Source: Nitrospirota bacterium
GTDB lineage: Bacteria; Nitrospirota; Thermodesulfovibrionia; Thermodesulfovibrionales; UBA6898
Direction: 5' to 3'
Assembly (NCBI GenBank): GCA_021814475.1
Contig: JAKAIE010000015.1
Span: 1 to 45,318 of the forward strand
DNA: 45,318 nucleotides
The notes beneath the pieces were generated by a model that ran no database searches, was not told the origin of the DNA, and saw only the letters and a list, made by a program, of their open reading frames with translations. Position numbers and translations under genes: made by a program. This document shows, one piece after another, positions 1 through 8,645 of the stretch. Every line of letters starts with the position of its first letter. Within the stretch, counting starts at the first letter, position 1.

Positions 1-261
1 GCCTATACCCTGACGGACCGCGGCACCTGGCTTGCTACGAAGGACAAGGACAGACTCGACATGATCATCGTCCACGAGGGCGATCCGGCCCTCTTCAACC
101 AGTACGGTGTCATGGCGGTCAACCCGGGAAAGCATAAATTTGTCAGGTACGGGGAGGCGATGGAGTTCGTCAACTGGCTGATCTCGAAAGAGGGGCAGCA
201 GGCGATCGCCTCTTTCAAGGATTCTCACGGGAACCAGCTGTTTTATCCGGACGCGAAGTAG
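1..261 (+). CDS. tupA: Tungstate ABC transporter substrate-binding protein, C-terminal part (TupA-like)
   Basis: Open reading frame entering from the left edge (frame 1) with no start codon in the window; 86 residues are visible. The end AYTLTDRGTW, the IIVHEGDP segment, VNPGKHKFVRYGEA and the closing EGQQAIASF...LFYPDA pattern are what I recall of the periplasmic tungstate-binding TupA/WtpA-type family. The protein would bind tungstate (or molybdate) and deliver it to a TupB-TupC importer. The matching permease and ATPase genes lie 6 kb downstream (6039-7387), separated from it by modE, fdhA and modABC. Only the C-terminal third is seen, so the ligand-binding residues cannot be checked. Confidence 0.8.
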   Translation, partial: AYTLTDRGTWLATKDKDRLDMIIVHEGDPALFNQYGVMAVNPGKHKFVRYGEAMEFVNWLISKEGQQAIASFKDSHGNQLFYPDAK

Positions 262-293
262 CAACCGCCGTGGAACGAAGATAATTTATAATA

Positions 294-366
294 TCCCCCC
301 TGCCTCTCTTTGCCGAAGGAAGGAGCAAGCCCAGCTTTGGAAAAGAGGGGCCTGGGGAGATTTTTC
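294..366. repeat. Imperfect palindromic CTCTTTG/AAAGAGGGG element
   Basis: The 152-base gap between tupA and the modE-like gene contains a C-rich start, CCTCTCTTTG, and about 40 bases later AAAAGAGGGGCCTGGGGAG followed by TTTTT. The same layout occurs at 19526-19600. The foldback ending in a T-run could also act as a transcription terminator for tupA. It is a member of a small dispersed repeat family as judged from two copies here. Confidence 0.5.
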
Positions 367-413
367 GAATAATGTCTGTCAGACTATGAGGCAGTCAGCA
401 ACTGGATGGAGCT

Positions 414-800
414 ATGCACGGGAAAATGAAAGTCAATACGCATGAAGCATCTTTTCCTTCCCTCAGGGGGCATATCTGGATCGAAGGAAGCGAAGGCACC
501 TTCCTCGGCTACGGGAGGGTTGCACTCCTTGAGCGGATACGCGAATACGGATCCATCACGAAGGCTGCAAAGGCCCTCGAAATATCCTACAGGCGGGCGT
601 GGGTGCTGATAGAATCGATGAACCGACAGGTTCCGAAGCCCTATGTGGTCACCTCAACCGGGGGCAGGAAAGGCGGGGGCACGACGGTGACTGACGAAGG
701 TGAAAGGGCGATAGCCCTCTTCTGGAAGATACATGAAGATTTTCAGGAATTTCTTAGAGGCGAGGCTGGTACGGTCAGGGCTCTCAATAACCATAAGTAG
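414..800 (+). CDS. ModE-type winged-helix regulator lacking molybdate-binding domains
   Basis: This 128-residue protein has the LysR-like N-terminal helix-turn-helix of ModE: LLERIREYGSITKAAKALEISYRRAWVLI spans roughly residues 36-66, followed by a wing with GGRKGGGTTVTDEG. Full ModE proteins (about 260 residues) add two MOP/TOBE molybdate-binding domains, which are absent here, so any metal sensing must come from elsewhere. A GGATGGAG ribosome-binding site precedes ATG 414. The stop is 11 bases before the fdhA start, so the two genes are almost certainly co-transcribed. A palindrome resembling a ModE operator lies upstream of modA at 3623-3645, a plausible target. Function assigned from family knowledge; the regulon is inferred. 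Confidence 0.85.
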   Translation: MHGKMKVNTHEASFPSLRGHIWIEGSEGTFLGYGRVALLERIREYGSITKAAKALEISYRRAWVLIESMNRQVPKPYVVTSTGGRKGGGTTVTDEGERAIALFWKIHEDFQEFLRGEAGTVRALNNHK

Positions 801-811
801 GGAGGTTGCCT

Positions 812-3505
812 GTGGGCAAAAAAGTTACGATTAATGGCACTCAATTCACTGTTGAGGGAGACAGAACCATACTCGATGTTTGCCGGGAATCCGGCATTCG
901 TGTCCCCACCCTCTGTCATGACGAAAGGCTCGAACCATACGGGGGCTGCAGGCTCTGCCTAGTCGAGGTGAAGGGTATTCCGAGGCCGCTCGCCTCCTGC
1001 ACGACGCCGGTCCAGGACGGAATGGAGATCATCACGGAAAGCGAGACCCTCACCCGGCTCAGGAAGATGAGCCTTTCCCTTATCCTCTCGAACCACCCCA
1101 ATGACTGCATGTGCTGCGAGGAGGCGGGTGCGTGCGCCCTCCAGGAACTCGCCTACGAGTATGACGTGGACGGCAGGAGGTTCGCCGGTGAGGTGTGGGA
1201 CCTGCCTGTGAGGGAAGACAACCCGTTCATAACCTACGAGCCGAACAAGTGCATTCTCTGCGCGCGCTGCACCCGCATATGCCAGGAAGTGGTCATGGCC
1301 GATACGATAGAGCTTACCGGCAGGGGGTTCAATACCATGCCGGACACTGCTTACAGAGGTCCGAGGACGCTCGAAAACTGCGAATTCTGCGGCCAGTGTG
1401 TTTCTACCTGTCCGACCGGAGCCCTGACCGACAGGAAGGGCAGGGGCAAGGGTCGCGCACCCCGGATGAAGAAGGTGAAGACCACCTGCTCATACTGCGG
1501 GACCGGATGCAATTTCTTCCTGAATGTAAAGGACGGCCGGGTCGTCAAGGTGACCTCGGACTACGATGCGCCGGTGAACCGGGGCAACCTCTGCATAAAG
1601 GGTAGATACGGTTATGACTTTATCCACAGCGACGAGAGGATCAAGACGCCTCTCATCAAGAAAGACGGCAAGTTCGTGGAGGCGACCTGGGACGAGGCAC
1701 TCGGACTGGTCGCAAACAGGTTTACCGAACTGATACAGAAGTATGGTCCGGATAAGGTCGGCGGATTTTCATCGTCCCGGTGCACGAACGAGGAGAACTA
1801 CCTCCTTGCGAAATGGGTGAGATGCGCGATTGGCTCCAATAATGTGGACAATTGCGCCCGGGTCTGACACGCTCCTACTGTGGCCGGTCTGGCCACCAGC
1901 CTGGGAGCGGGAGCTGCCACGAATTCACTAAGCCAGATGCCGGACATCGACACCCTCTTTCTCTTCGGCTCGAACCCGACAGAGGGGCATCCCATCGTTT
2001 CCCTCTGGCTCAAGAAGGCCCTGCGAAGAGGGGCAAAGCTTATCGTCGGAGATCCGAGAAAGACATGGATGGCAAAACGCGCCGATGTATGGCTTAACCT
2101 GAGGCCGGGCAGCAACATCGCGATGCTGAACGGGCTGATCCATGTCATCCTGCAGAACGGATGGGAAAACAGGGACTTCATCGCGAAGAGGACTGAAGGG
2201 TTCGACGAACTGTTTGCAAAGGTGAGAGAGTATGACCCCGGCCGCGTCGAGGATTTGACCGGCGTCCCGGCGGAGAAGATCATCGAGGCTGCCCGCCTTT
2301 ATTCTCATGCGGACAAGGCGATGATCGTCTACGGCCTCGGGGTGACGGAACACCGCACAGGGACCGAAAATGCGATGGCGATCGCCAATCTGGCGCTGGT
2401 CTGCGGTCAGCTCGGAAGACCTTCCACGGGCATTATGGCGCTCAGGGGTCAGAACAATGTCCAGGGCGCATCTGACCTGGGGCCGCTGCCGGCAACGCTG
2501 CCGGGATATCAGCCGGTCTCCGATGAGAAGGTCAGGTCGAAGTTCGAACAGGCCTGGAAGGTCAAGATCAGCCCGAAGCCCGGACTCAAGTCGGTCGAGA
2601 TGCTGGACGAATGCAAACGGGGCAATTTCAAGGGCATATTCATTCTCGGAGAAGACCCGGCCCAGACGGACCCTGACCTGCATCACGTCAGGGCTGCCCT
2701 TGAGGCGACCGAATTTCTTGTTGTACAGGACATCTTCCACACCGAGACGACGCGTTTTGCGGATGTCATACTCCCGGGTGCAAGTTTCGCCGAAAAGGAC
2801 GGGACCTTCACGAACGGAGAACGGAGGGTGCAGCGAGTGCGGAAGGCGATAGAGCCGGTTGCAGGTATGGCCGAGTGGCAGGTGCTCAGCAGACTCTCGA
2901 CACTCATGGGATACCAGATGCATTACAACCACCCCTCTGAAATCATGGACGAGATCGCTGGTTTGGTGCCGATCTACGGCGGCATCAGTTATGACCGGTT
3001 AAAGGAGAAGGGTATCCAGTGGCCCTGTCCGACGAAGGACCATCCCGGCACTACGACGCTTTATACGGACCTGTTCTCACGGCCGGGAGGATTGGCGAAG
3101 TTCGTGGCGCTCGACCATAAGGGTCCGGGTGAGGTGCCGGATGAACAATATCCCTTTGTGCTGATCACCGGGCGGATCCGGGAGCACTATAACAACGGAT
3201 CGATGACAAGGCGCTGCGCCGGGATCTCCGAGGTCGTGCCCGAGGAACTGCTCGAGATCAGTCCGGAGGATGCGGATGCGCTGCAGATAACAGACGGAGG
3301 GTTTGTGACCGTTTCCTCCAGGAGGGGCGAGATCAGGGTGAAGGCCAAGGTGACGAAGCGGTCGCAGCCCGGGAATGTCTTCCTGACGTTCCATCATCGT
3401 GATGCCCTCACGAATATCCTCACCTCCGAATACAGGGACCCGATCACCGGCACGCCCGAATACAAGTCCTGCGCGGTAAGGATTGACAGATATACGCTGG
3501 CTTGA
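812..3505 (+). CDS. fdhA: Formate dehydrogenase alpha subunit, selenocysteine-containing (UGA 1865-1867)
   Basis: This 897-residue molybdopterin oxidoreductase is interrupted by an in-frame TGA at 1865-1867 that should be read as selenocysteine (residue 352). The two halves are in the same frame and the junction reads NNVDNCARV-U-HAPTVAGLA, the classic Sec context of formate dehydrogenases. Order of domains: N-terminal [2Fe-2S] (CHDERLEPYGGCRLC), a His/Cys 4Fe-4S segment (CMCCEEAGAC), two ferredoxin clusters (CILCARCTRIC, CEFCGQCVSTC), then the catalytic domain with its own cluster (CSYCGTGC) and the C-terminal MGD-binding domain. It oxidises formate to CO2 and passes electrons down the Fe-S chain; the partner subunits are not in the window. 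GTG 812 is chosen because GGGAGG ends six bases before it; TTG 806 overlaps that site. Surrounding Mo and W importers fit its cofactor need. Confidence 0.93.
1870..1909 (+). promoter_or_regulatory. Bacterial SECIS element of fdhA
   Basis: Immediately after the UGA, CGCTCC (1870-1875) pairs with GGAGCG (1904-1909) and an upper stem GTGGCC (1880-1885) pairs perfectly with GGCCAC (1891-1896), closing a five-base loop GGTCT (1886-1890). The E. coli fdhF SECIS also presents GGUCU at the apex, at the same distance from UGA (bases +19 to +23). SelB would bind this loop to deliver Sec-tRNA. Confidence 0.92.
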
Positions 3506-3530
3506 TTCGACTCAACGCTGAAGGATCATT

Positions 3531-3565
3531 GCCCGGGGTGGAGAGTTTTCATGCCCTCCCCGGGC
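3531..3565 (+). terminator. Stable hairpin after fdhA, without a T-run
   Basis: GCCCGGGG (3531-3538) pairs perfectly with CCCCGGGC (3558-3565) across a 19-base loop, 25 bases after the fdhA stop. There is no run of T after it, so intrinsic termination is uncertain; it may instead stabilise the 3' end of the fdhA transcript. Confidence 0.4.
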
Positions 3566-3622
3566 GTACGCGTTATCATGTACGTGCTGTCGGCGGAAAG
3601 TACGAATTTAATTTCGACCCTG

Positions 3623-3645
3623 CGTTATGCGCTATTTCCATAACG
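3623..3645. promoter_or_regulatory. Candidate ModE operator upstream of modA
   Basis: CGTTATG (3623-3629) and CATAACG (3639-3645) form a perfect inverted repeat with a nine-base spacer. The known E. coli modA operator has the same outer half-sites (CGTTAT...ATAACG), with one base more between them. It sits 237 bases upstream of modA, and a ModE-type regulator is encoded at 414-800. Confidence 0.55.
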
Positions 3646-3882
3646 GATGGGGGAGCGCTGAGGGAGAAACTGATGAGGACGCTTGCGTCATGGGGTACAT
3701 TATTGGCTGTGTTGCGACATAATTGTCCTCTGTTACCATGAAAGAGCGCTCTCCCCCCGTGAAAAAAGGCGTGCTCCTGATGGCATGACTGTTGCGAGGT
3801 ACAGGTTACTGATATAAGGCTGTCGCGGGTTTCAGCCGGCTGGCGTAGTGATAGGCCGTCGTAAAGAAGAAAGGAGACAGAA

Positions 3883-4647
3883 ATGGTAAAGAGAATATTT
3901 ATGGCATCTGTCCTGGTATTATGCATGGGGTCGGCTATTGCGCAGGCAGAGTCTAAAGAACTGACTGTTTCGGCCGCCATAAGCCTGAAAAATGCGTTCG
4001 AAGAGATCGGCAGGCTCTATCAAGCAGAGCAGGGAGTCAAGGTGATCTTCAACGTTGGCGCATCAGGTGACCTGCTGAGGCAGATCGCAGGCGGGGCGCC
4101 GGCGGATGTCTTTGCATCCGCGGCGCAAAAGGACATGGACGAAGCGGACAGACAGGGCCTGATAGTCTCCGCGACACGCACTGACATGGCAGTAAACAGC
4201 GTTGTCCTCATTGTTCCCGCTGGGGCAAAGACATCGGTGAAATCCTTCGGGGGACTGAGCGCAGCAGCCGTAAAGAGGATAGCAATCGGCAATCCGAAGA
4301 CCGTTCCCGCAGGCCGGTATGCGGAGGAGGTCTTTAATTATTACAGATTGCTGCCCGCAATAAGAGATAAGTTAGTCTTCGCGGAAAATGTGAGGCAGGT
4401 CCTGGATTATGTCTCAAGGGGGGAAGTCGACGCGGGCGTGGTGTATGCGACCGATGCTGCGGCGCGGCCGGAAGAAGCGAAAATAGCCGCAACGGCCCCT
4501 GAAGTCAGCCATAAGCCGGTCATATATCCCATCGCCGTTGTCAAAGGGACAAAAAACGAAACCCCGGCAAGGGCCTTTATTGCATTCGTTATGTCACCTG
4601 AAGGCCAGAAAATACTTCATAAATACGGGTTCCGGACAGGGAAATAG
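3883..4647 (+). CDS. modA: Molybdate ABC transporter periplasmic binding protein
   Basis: The 254-residue protein starts with an export signal (MVKRIFMASVLVLCMGSAIAQA, about 22 residues) and continues with ModA hallmarks: LTVSAAISLKNAFEEI, VIFNVGASGDLLRQIAGGAPADVFASA, an IAIGNPKTVPAGRYAEE segment and DYVSRGEVDAGVVYATDA near residue 170. ModA binds molybdate or tungstate in the periplasm. GGAGA lies a few bases before ATG 3883. It heads the run modA-modB-modC-tupB-tupC. Confidence 0.95.
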   Translation: MVKRIFMASVLVLCMGSAIAQAESKELTVSAAISLKNAFEEIGRLYQAEQGVKVIFNVGASGDLLRQIAGGAPADVFASAAQKDMDEADRQGLIVSATRTDMAVNSVVLIVPAGAKTSVKSFGGLSAAAVKRIAIGNPKTVPAGRYAEEVFNYYRLLPAIRDKLVFAENVRQVLDYVSRGEVDAGVVYATDAAARPEEAKIAATAPEVSHKPVIYPIAVVKGTKNETPARAFIAFVMSPEGQKILHKYGFRTGK

Positions 4648-4654
4648 GCTGGCA

Positions 4655-5320
4655 ATGGACGAGTCGGTTTTTTTCTCAATACGCCTTTCCCTGCAGGTGG
4701 CTGCCGTAGCGACGGCTCTGATCGTACTGACCGGATTGCCGGTCGCATACATGCTTGCGCGAAAAGACTTCAGGGGCAGGGAGGTTCTCGATGTGATCTG
4801 CACGATCCCTTTGGTCCTTCCTCCCACAGTCACGGGCTATTACCTGATTATCCTCTTTGGCAGAAACGGTTTTATCGGGAAATATCTTTATGCGCTCACC
4901 GGGTGGAGCATCATGTTTACCTGGTATGCAGCAGTGCTTGCGTCTTATGTGGTGGCTCTGCCCCTCCTGATAAAGATTGCAAGGGCGGCCATGGAATCCG
5001 TGGACAGGAGCCTTGTCAATGCCTCGTATACCCTCGGGCATTCTGAACTGAGCACGGCCCTGAGAGTCATCCTTCCCCTTGCCAAACGCGGTATTGTTGC
5101 CGGCACGGTCCTGTCCTTTGCCCGTGCCATGGGAGAGTTCGGGGCAACGCTCATGCTCGCCGGGAATCTGCCGGGAAAAACAGACACCATGCCACTGGCG
5201 ATCTATAGCCTGGCAGGCAGCGGCGAATGGTCTCAGGCACATGGCATGGTTCTTCTTTTAACACTGCTGTCAGGCATCTTTCTGTATATCGCCAATAGAT
5301 ACTCAAGGAGGATCATCTGA
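4655..5320 (+). CDS. modB: Molybdate ABC transporter permease
   Basis: This 221-residue inner-membrane permease of the ModB/CysTW type has about five hydrophobic helices and the EAA-like loop (SVDRSLVNASYTLGHSELSTALRVILP, residues about 115-140) that contacts the ATPase; GEFGATLMLAGNLPGKTDT is typical of ModB. The open frame extends back to 4538 inside modA, but those upstream residues are modA read in another frame; ATG 4655, seven bases after the modA stop, gives the normal N terminus MDESVFFSIRLSLQVA. The stop overlaps the modC start (TGATG). Confidence 0.93.
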   Translation: MDESVFFSIRLSLQVAAVATALIVLTGLPVAYMLARKDFRGREVLDVICTIPLVLPPTVTGYYLIILFGRNGFIGKYLYALTGWSIMFTWYAAVLASYVVALPLLIKIARAAMESVDRSLVNASYTLGHSELSTALRVILPLAKRGIVAGTVLSFARAMGEFGATLMLAGNLPGKTDTMPLAIYSLAGSGEWSQAHGMVLLLTLLSGIFLYIANRYSRRII

Positions 5321-6042
5321 TGGGTCTGCAGGTCCGCCTCAAGAAAAAGCTCAACGGCTTCAGCCTTGATAGTGACTGGGAGACCGGCAATGAGCTGACC
5401 GTCCTCTTCGGTTTTTCAGGCGCGGGCAAGTCCATGACCCTCCAGTTGATCGCCGGTCTCCTGGAGCCCGATGAAGGGAGAGTCGTTCTTGAGGGTACGG
5501 TATACTATGATAGCGCGACGGGGGTTGATGTTCCGCCGCAGTCCCGTCCCTTCGGGTATGTATTTCAGGATCTGGCGCTCTTCCCTCACATGACTGTCAT
5601 CGGCAATATCATTTATGGCGCGCCGGCGGTGCCGAAACATGATAAAATGGACAGGGCCCGGGACATGGTGCGCTCTTTCAAGCTGGCGGGTTTGGAAGAC
5701 AGATACCCCCATGAGATATCGGGAGGCCAGAGGCAGCGGGTTGCTTTTGCGCGGGCACTGATACGTCAGCCCAGGGCGCTTTTGCTGGATGAACCTTTTT
5801 CGGCTCTTGACCACCCTCTCAGACTCGGGATGCGCCAATTTTTGAGGGAACTCAGGACGGATTTTAATATACCCGTAGTGCTCGTTACTCACGATTTGAG
5901 CGAGGCGTTAATGCTGGCGGATACCATGATAGTCTACTCGCATGGCAGGATTATGCAGAAAGGAGCGCCGGACGCGGTCATGAATAATCCGGTGAACGAT
6001 GAGGTCAAACTCCTTGTCGGTTCATCCGCACCCGAACTGTGA
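5320..6042 (+). CDS. modC: Molybdate ABC transporter ATP-binding protein, short form without TOBE domain
   Basis: The 240-residue ATPase has Walker A GFSGAGKS (about residue 33), a Q-loop (YVFQDLALFPHMTV), the signature ISGGQRQR, Walker B ALLLDEPFSALD and the switch histidine VLVTHDLSEA. Standard ModC is about 350 residues with a C-terminal molybdate-binding TOBE domain; this one stops just after the nucleotide-binding domain, so it lacks the usual trans-inhibition by cytoplasmic molybdate. It overlaps modB by one base and the tupB start by four. Confidence 0.92.
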   Translation: MGLQVRLKKKLNGFSLDSDWETGNELTVLFGFSGAGKSMTLQLIAGLLEPDEGRVVLEGTVYYDSATGVDVPPQSRPFGYVFQDLALFPHMTVIGNIIYGAPAVPKHDKMDRARDMVRSFKLAGLEDRYPHEISGGQRQRVAFARALIRQPRALLLDEPFSALDHPLRLGMRQFLRELRTDFNIPVVLVTHDLSEALMLADTMIVYSHGRIMQKGAPDAVMNNPVNDEVKLLVGSSAPEL

Positions 6043-6746
6043 GGGATATTATAGAAAGTCTGTCCAGGGCGCTTTTTCTTATTCTCAATCTCGACGGGGA
6101 ATTGCGGGATATCATACTGCTGTCTCTCAGGGTCTCGGGCTCGGCCCTCCTGGTTGCTTCTGCGGCCGGCCTGCCGGTGGCCGTCATCATGGCGTTCGGG
6201 AGATTCCCGCTGAGGGGACTCTTCGTCAATATCCTGAATACATTTATGGGGCTTCCGCCCGTTGTCGTCGGGCTCTTCGCATATCTCCTGCTTTCCAGAA
6301 GCGGGCCTCTCGGCTTCCTTGCCCTCCTGTATACCCCCACTGCCATGATCATCGCTCAGGCGATCCTCGCACTGCCGATCGTGGCATCCCTGAGCCATTC
6401 CGCGCTCGTCAGCGTCGACCCGATCATCACCCAGGCAGCCACGACCCTCGGGGCAACGCCCTTCCAGGTTTCGATGGCTGTCATACGTGAGGCGAGGTAC
6501 GGCATCATGTCGGGCATTATGGCCGCATTCGGCCGGGTCATGGCCGAAGTCGGGGCGATCCTGATCGTCGGAGGAAATATCGCGGGATATACGCGGGTGA
6601 TGACCACGACGATTGCGCTCGAGACCGACAGGGGGAACTTCACCCTCGCCCTCGCCCTGGGGATTATCCTGCTGGCGCTCTCGATGATGATCACTTTGGT
6701 GCTCAACGGTATCAGAAAAAAAGAGAGGGTGGAACCGCAGAGGTGA
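6039..6746 (+). CDS. tupB: Tungstate ABC transporter permease
   Basis: The 235-residue permease begins at GTG 6039, overlapping the modC stop (GTGA). It matches the TupB pattern: NTFMGLPPVVVGLFAYLLLS near residue 68, an EAA-type loop (SVDPIITQAATTLGATPFQ), then AFGRVMAEVGAILIVGGNI and TRVMTTTIALET. It would form the membrane channel for tungstate with TupC, using the TupA encoded at the left edge of the window. The insertion of modABC between tupA and tupBC makes this a merged Mo/W import operon. Confidence 0.9.
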   Translation: MRDIIESLSRALFLILNLDGELRDIILLSLRVSGSALLVASAAGLPVAVIMAFGRFPLRGLFVNILNTFMGLPPVVVGLFAYLLLSRSGPLGFLALLYTPTAMIIAQAILALPIVASLSHSALVSVDPIITQAATTLGATPFQVSMAVIREARYGIMSGIMAAFGRVMAEVGAILIVGGNIAGYTRVMTTTIALETDRGNFTLALALGIILLALSMMITLVLNGIRKKERVEPQR

Positions 6747-7387
6747 GACTGTCAGTTTCCCATATCTCGAAGGCGTACCACGGTAATATGGTCCTCGAAG
6801 ACTGTTCCTGGTCGTTCGATCGGGAGGGGGTCCATGTGCTTATGGGACCCAACGGGTCCGGGAAGTCGACCCTCCTCCGGATATGCAGCCTGCTGGAAAA
6901 GCCCGACCGCGGCGGGATCGCCTTTTTCTCCGGTCAGGAGAGGCTGGAGGATGACATGGCGCTGAAGAGGAGGATGACCCTGGTTCTTCCGCAGGTCGGC
7001 ATATTCAATTCATCGGTCTTTGACAATGCCGCCTTCGGACTCAGGATACGGGGTATGGCAAGACGGGAGGTCGAACGCAGATGCTCGGAGATGCTCAGTC
7101 TGGCACGGCTGGCGGACAAACGGTTCCAGCGTGCAGTCACCCTGTCCAGCGGGGAAAAACAGAGACTGGGAATCGCCCGCGCACTTGTGATCGAACCGGA
7201 GATGCTCTTCCTTGACGAACCGACCGCCTCGATAGACGAGGCCAATACCCGGATCATCGAGGAGATCATCCTGGAGAAGAGGCACGGGATGTCGATCATC
7301 ATGACGACCCACGACAGGGCACAGGCAGAGAGACTGGCCGATCAGCTGCTGGCGCTCAGGAACGGAAGGATCGCGGGGGAGGATTAG
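6743..7387 (+). CDS. tupC: Tungstate ABC transporter ATP-binding protein
   Basis: The 214-residue ATPase has Walker A GPNGSGKST (about residue 34), signature LSSGEKQRLGIARAL, Walker B MLFLDEPTASID and IIMTTHDRAQA. Start GTG 6743 overlaps the tupB stop by four bases, so translation is coupled. It is the last gene of the run and powers tungstate uptake through TupB. Confidence 0.9.
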   Translation: MRLSVSHISKAYHGNMVLEDCSWSFDREGVHVLMGPNGSGKSTLLRICSLLEKPDRGGIAFFSGQERLEDDMALKRRMTLVLPQVGIFNSSVFDNAAFGLRIRGMARREVERRCSEMLSLARLADKRFQRAVTLSSGEKQRLGIARALVIEPEMLFLDEPTASIDEANTRIIEEIILEKRHGMSIIMTTHDRAQAERLADQLLALRNGRIAGED

Positions 7388-7411
7388 TCCAGCCCCGTGA
7401 TGCCGCGGTGT

Positions 7412-7819
7412 CTAATGGACCCCCTTGGCGGTCAGGAAGGCCTGATACTTTTTGTCGACGGTCCTGATATGGTTCTGGAGCCATGAGACAAGAAATACAA
7501 GAAGGTCCTTCGTAATGTTTTCGTCCCCCCGGTGAAACGCGGCGACGAAGCCGAGGGTTTTTTCGGTCAACAGCATGTGCTCCCGCCTGTGGCTCTCGGC
7601 CTCGGGATACTGCCAGCGGTGCATGACCTCTTCCTCCGCCAGAAAATGATAGATGATATAATGGGAGAGCGACAGGAGGACTCTTCCGAGGTCGACCCTC
7701 GGGAGCCCTCCTGAGCCGGCTTCATGCAGCTCGTTGATCAGTTCGACCAGGCGGCGGTGATGGGCATCGAATTCCGCGATCCCGACAGAGAGGTCTTCTG
7801 TCCATGTGAAAAGAGGCAT
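7412..7819 (-). CDS. Bacteriohemerythrin
   Basis: The 135-residue protein has the hemerythrin di-iron ligand pattern: FDAHHRRLVELINELHEA (H near residue 20), HYIIYHFLAEEEVMHR (H...HxxxE), ESHRREHMLL (HxxxH) and WLQNHIRTVDKKY (HxxxxD) close to the C terminus. It binds a non-haem di-iron centre and reversibly binds oxygen, giving oxygen storage or sensing in microaerophiles and anaerobes. GGGAGGAATAAG before ATG 7819 is a strong ribosome-binding site. Transcribed convergently to tupC with a 24-base gap. Confidence 0.93.
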   Translation of the reverse strand: MPLFTWTEDLSVGIAEFDAHHRRLVELINELHEAGSGGLPRVDLGRVLLSLSHYIIYHFLAEEEVMHRWQYPEAESHRREHMLLTEKTLGFVAAFHRGDENITKDLLVFLVSWLQNHIRTVDKKYQAFLTAKGVH

Positions 7820-7846
7820 CTTATTCCTCCCGGGCCGAGCGGCAGT

Positions 7847-8614
7847 CTATTTCCTGTCGACCATCTCCTTGATGGCCGCGGCATCCCTGTAGCCTGCGAC
7901 GACCCTCCCGTTGGGCATGATCAGCACGGGCGTGCCGTTGAACCCATGCTTCTTTGCAAGTTCGATATTCTGGTCGACTATATCAGTTTTGCATTTCGGC
8001 TTGGGTATCGCCTTCTTCTCAAAGGCATCCTCCAGCATCCGGAGAGATTTCTCGCAGACGATGGCCTTCGCCTTGTCGAACGCGTCCTTATGTATCGGCA
8101 GAGGGAACATCTTAATCAGAAAGGCGATATCCTTCCGCTCCGCAACCACTTTTTTCAGTTCTGAGTGCAATTTGGCGCAGAACGGGCAATCCGGGTCGGT
8201 GAAGACGATCACCTTCTTTTTCGCGGCAGCGCTGCCCAGCAGCAGCGCGTCCTTGACAGGAATCTTTGCGACGTCGACCCTGTTGATATCCTCATAACGG
8301 TCCTGCGTCACGTTCTTCTTTTCCTTGACGTCGATGAGTGAGCCGGAGAAGACGAATCTCTTCGAGAAGTCGATATAGATGATGCCCTTTTTCCCGTTCG
8401 ATTCCACATCGACTTCCCATAACGACTTAACGGGGGATATGCGTATGCCCCCTACTCTGACGCTCGGGATGATCTCCTTCAGGATATTCGCCGCCTCATC
8501 TTTCTTCAGGGCATGGCACTTTGAGCAGTCCTGCCCCTTCGCGCTGAAGCCGAACGAAGACCCGGCCGTCAAAATGACCACTGTTGCCACTGCTGCTACC
8601 AGGATTCTGCGCAT
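7847..8614 (-). CDS. DsbC-like periplasmic thiol:disulfide isomerase with N-terminal CxxCH motif
   Basis: This 255-residue exported protein (signal peptide about residues 1-24, MRRILVAAVATVVILTAGSSFGF) has a DsbC/G-type dimerisation domain followed by a thioredoxin fold with active site DPDCPFCAKLH (about residues 140-150) and the cis-Pro region NGTPVLIMPNGRVVAG. A second pair of cysteines, CSKCH, sits right after the signal peptide; it has the form of a c-type haem site but could simply be an extra redox pair. It likely rearranges disulfides in periplasmic proteins. GGAGG precedes ATG 8614. Confidence 0.88.
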   Translation of the reverse strand: MRRILVAAVATVVILTAGSSFGFSAKGQDCSKCHALKKDEAANILKEIIPSVRVGGIRISPVKSLWEVDVESNGKKGIIYIDFSKRFVFSGSLIDVKEKKNVTQDRYEDINRVDVAKIPVKDALLLGSAAAKKKVIVFTDPDCPFCAKLHSELKKVVAERKDIAFLIKMFPLPIHKDAFDKAKAIVCEKSLRMLEDAFEKKAIPKPKCKTDIVDQNIELAKKHGFNGTPVLIMPNGRVVAGYRDAAAIKEMVDRK

Positions 8615-8645
8615 GAAAAGCCTCCGGTCTCTTCTGGATTTGTGA

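Larger units (their letters stand above)
3506..3882. other. 377-base spacer between fdhA and modA
   Basis: No convincing gene lies here; the open frames on either strand resemble no protein I recognise and have poor codon use. The spacer contains a GC-rich hairpin (3531-3565), the candidate ModE operator (3623-3645) and the modA ribosome-binding site (AAAGGAGACAG before 3883). No clear sigma-70 promoter could be assigned. Confidence 0.5.

Noticed and set aside
3502-3741. 79-residue frame after fdhA starting with TTG
   Set aside because: No ribosome-binding site, no recognisable sequence, and it reads through the GC hairpin and the ModE-like palindrome; treated as spacer.
3506-3882. Possible molybdenum-cofactor riboswitch before modA
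   Set aside because: Apart from one simple hairpin I could not place the conserved Moco-motif stems; a covariance search would decide.
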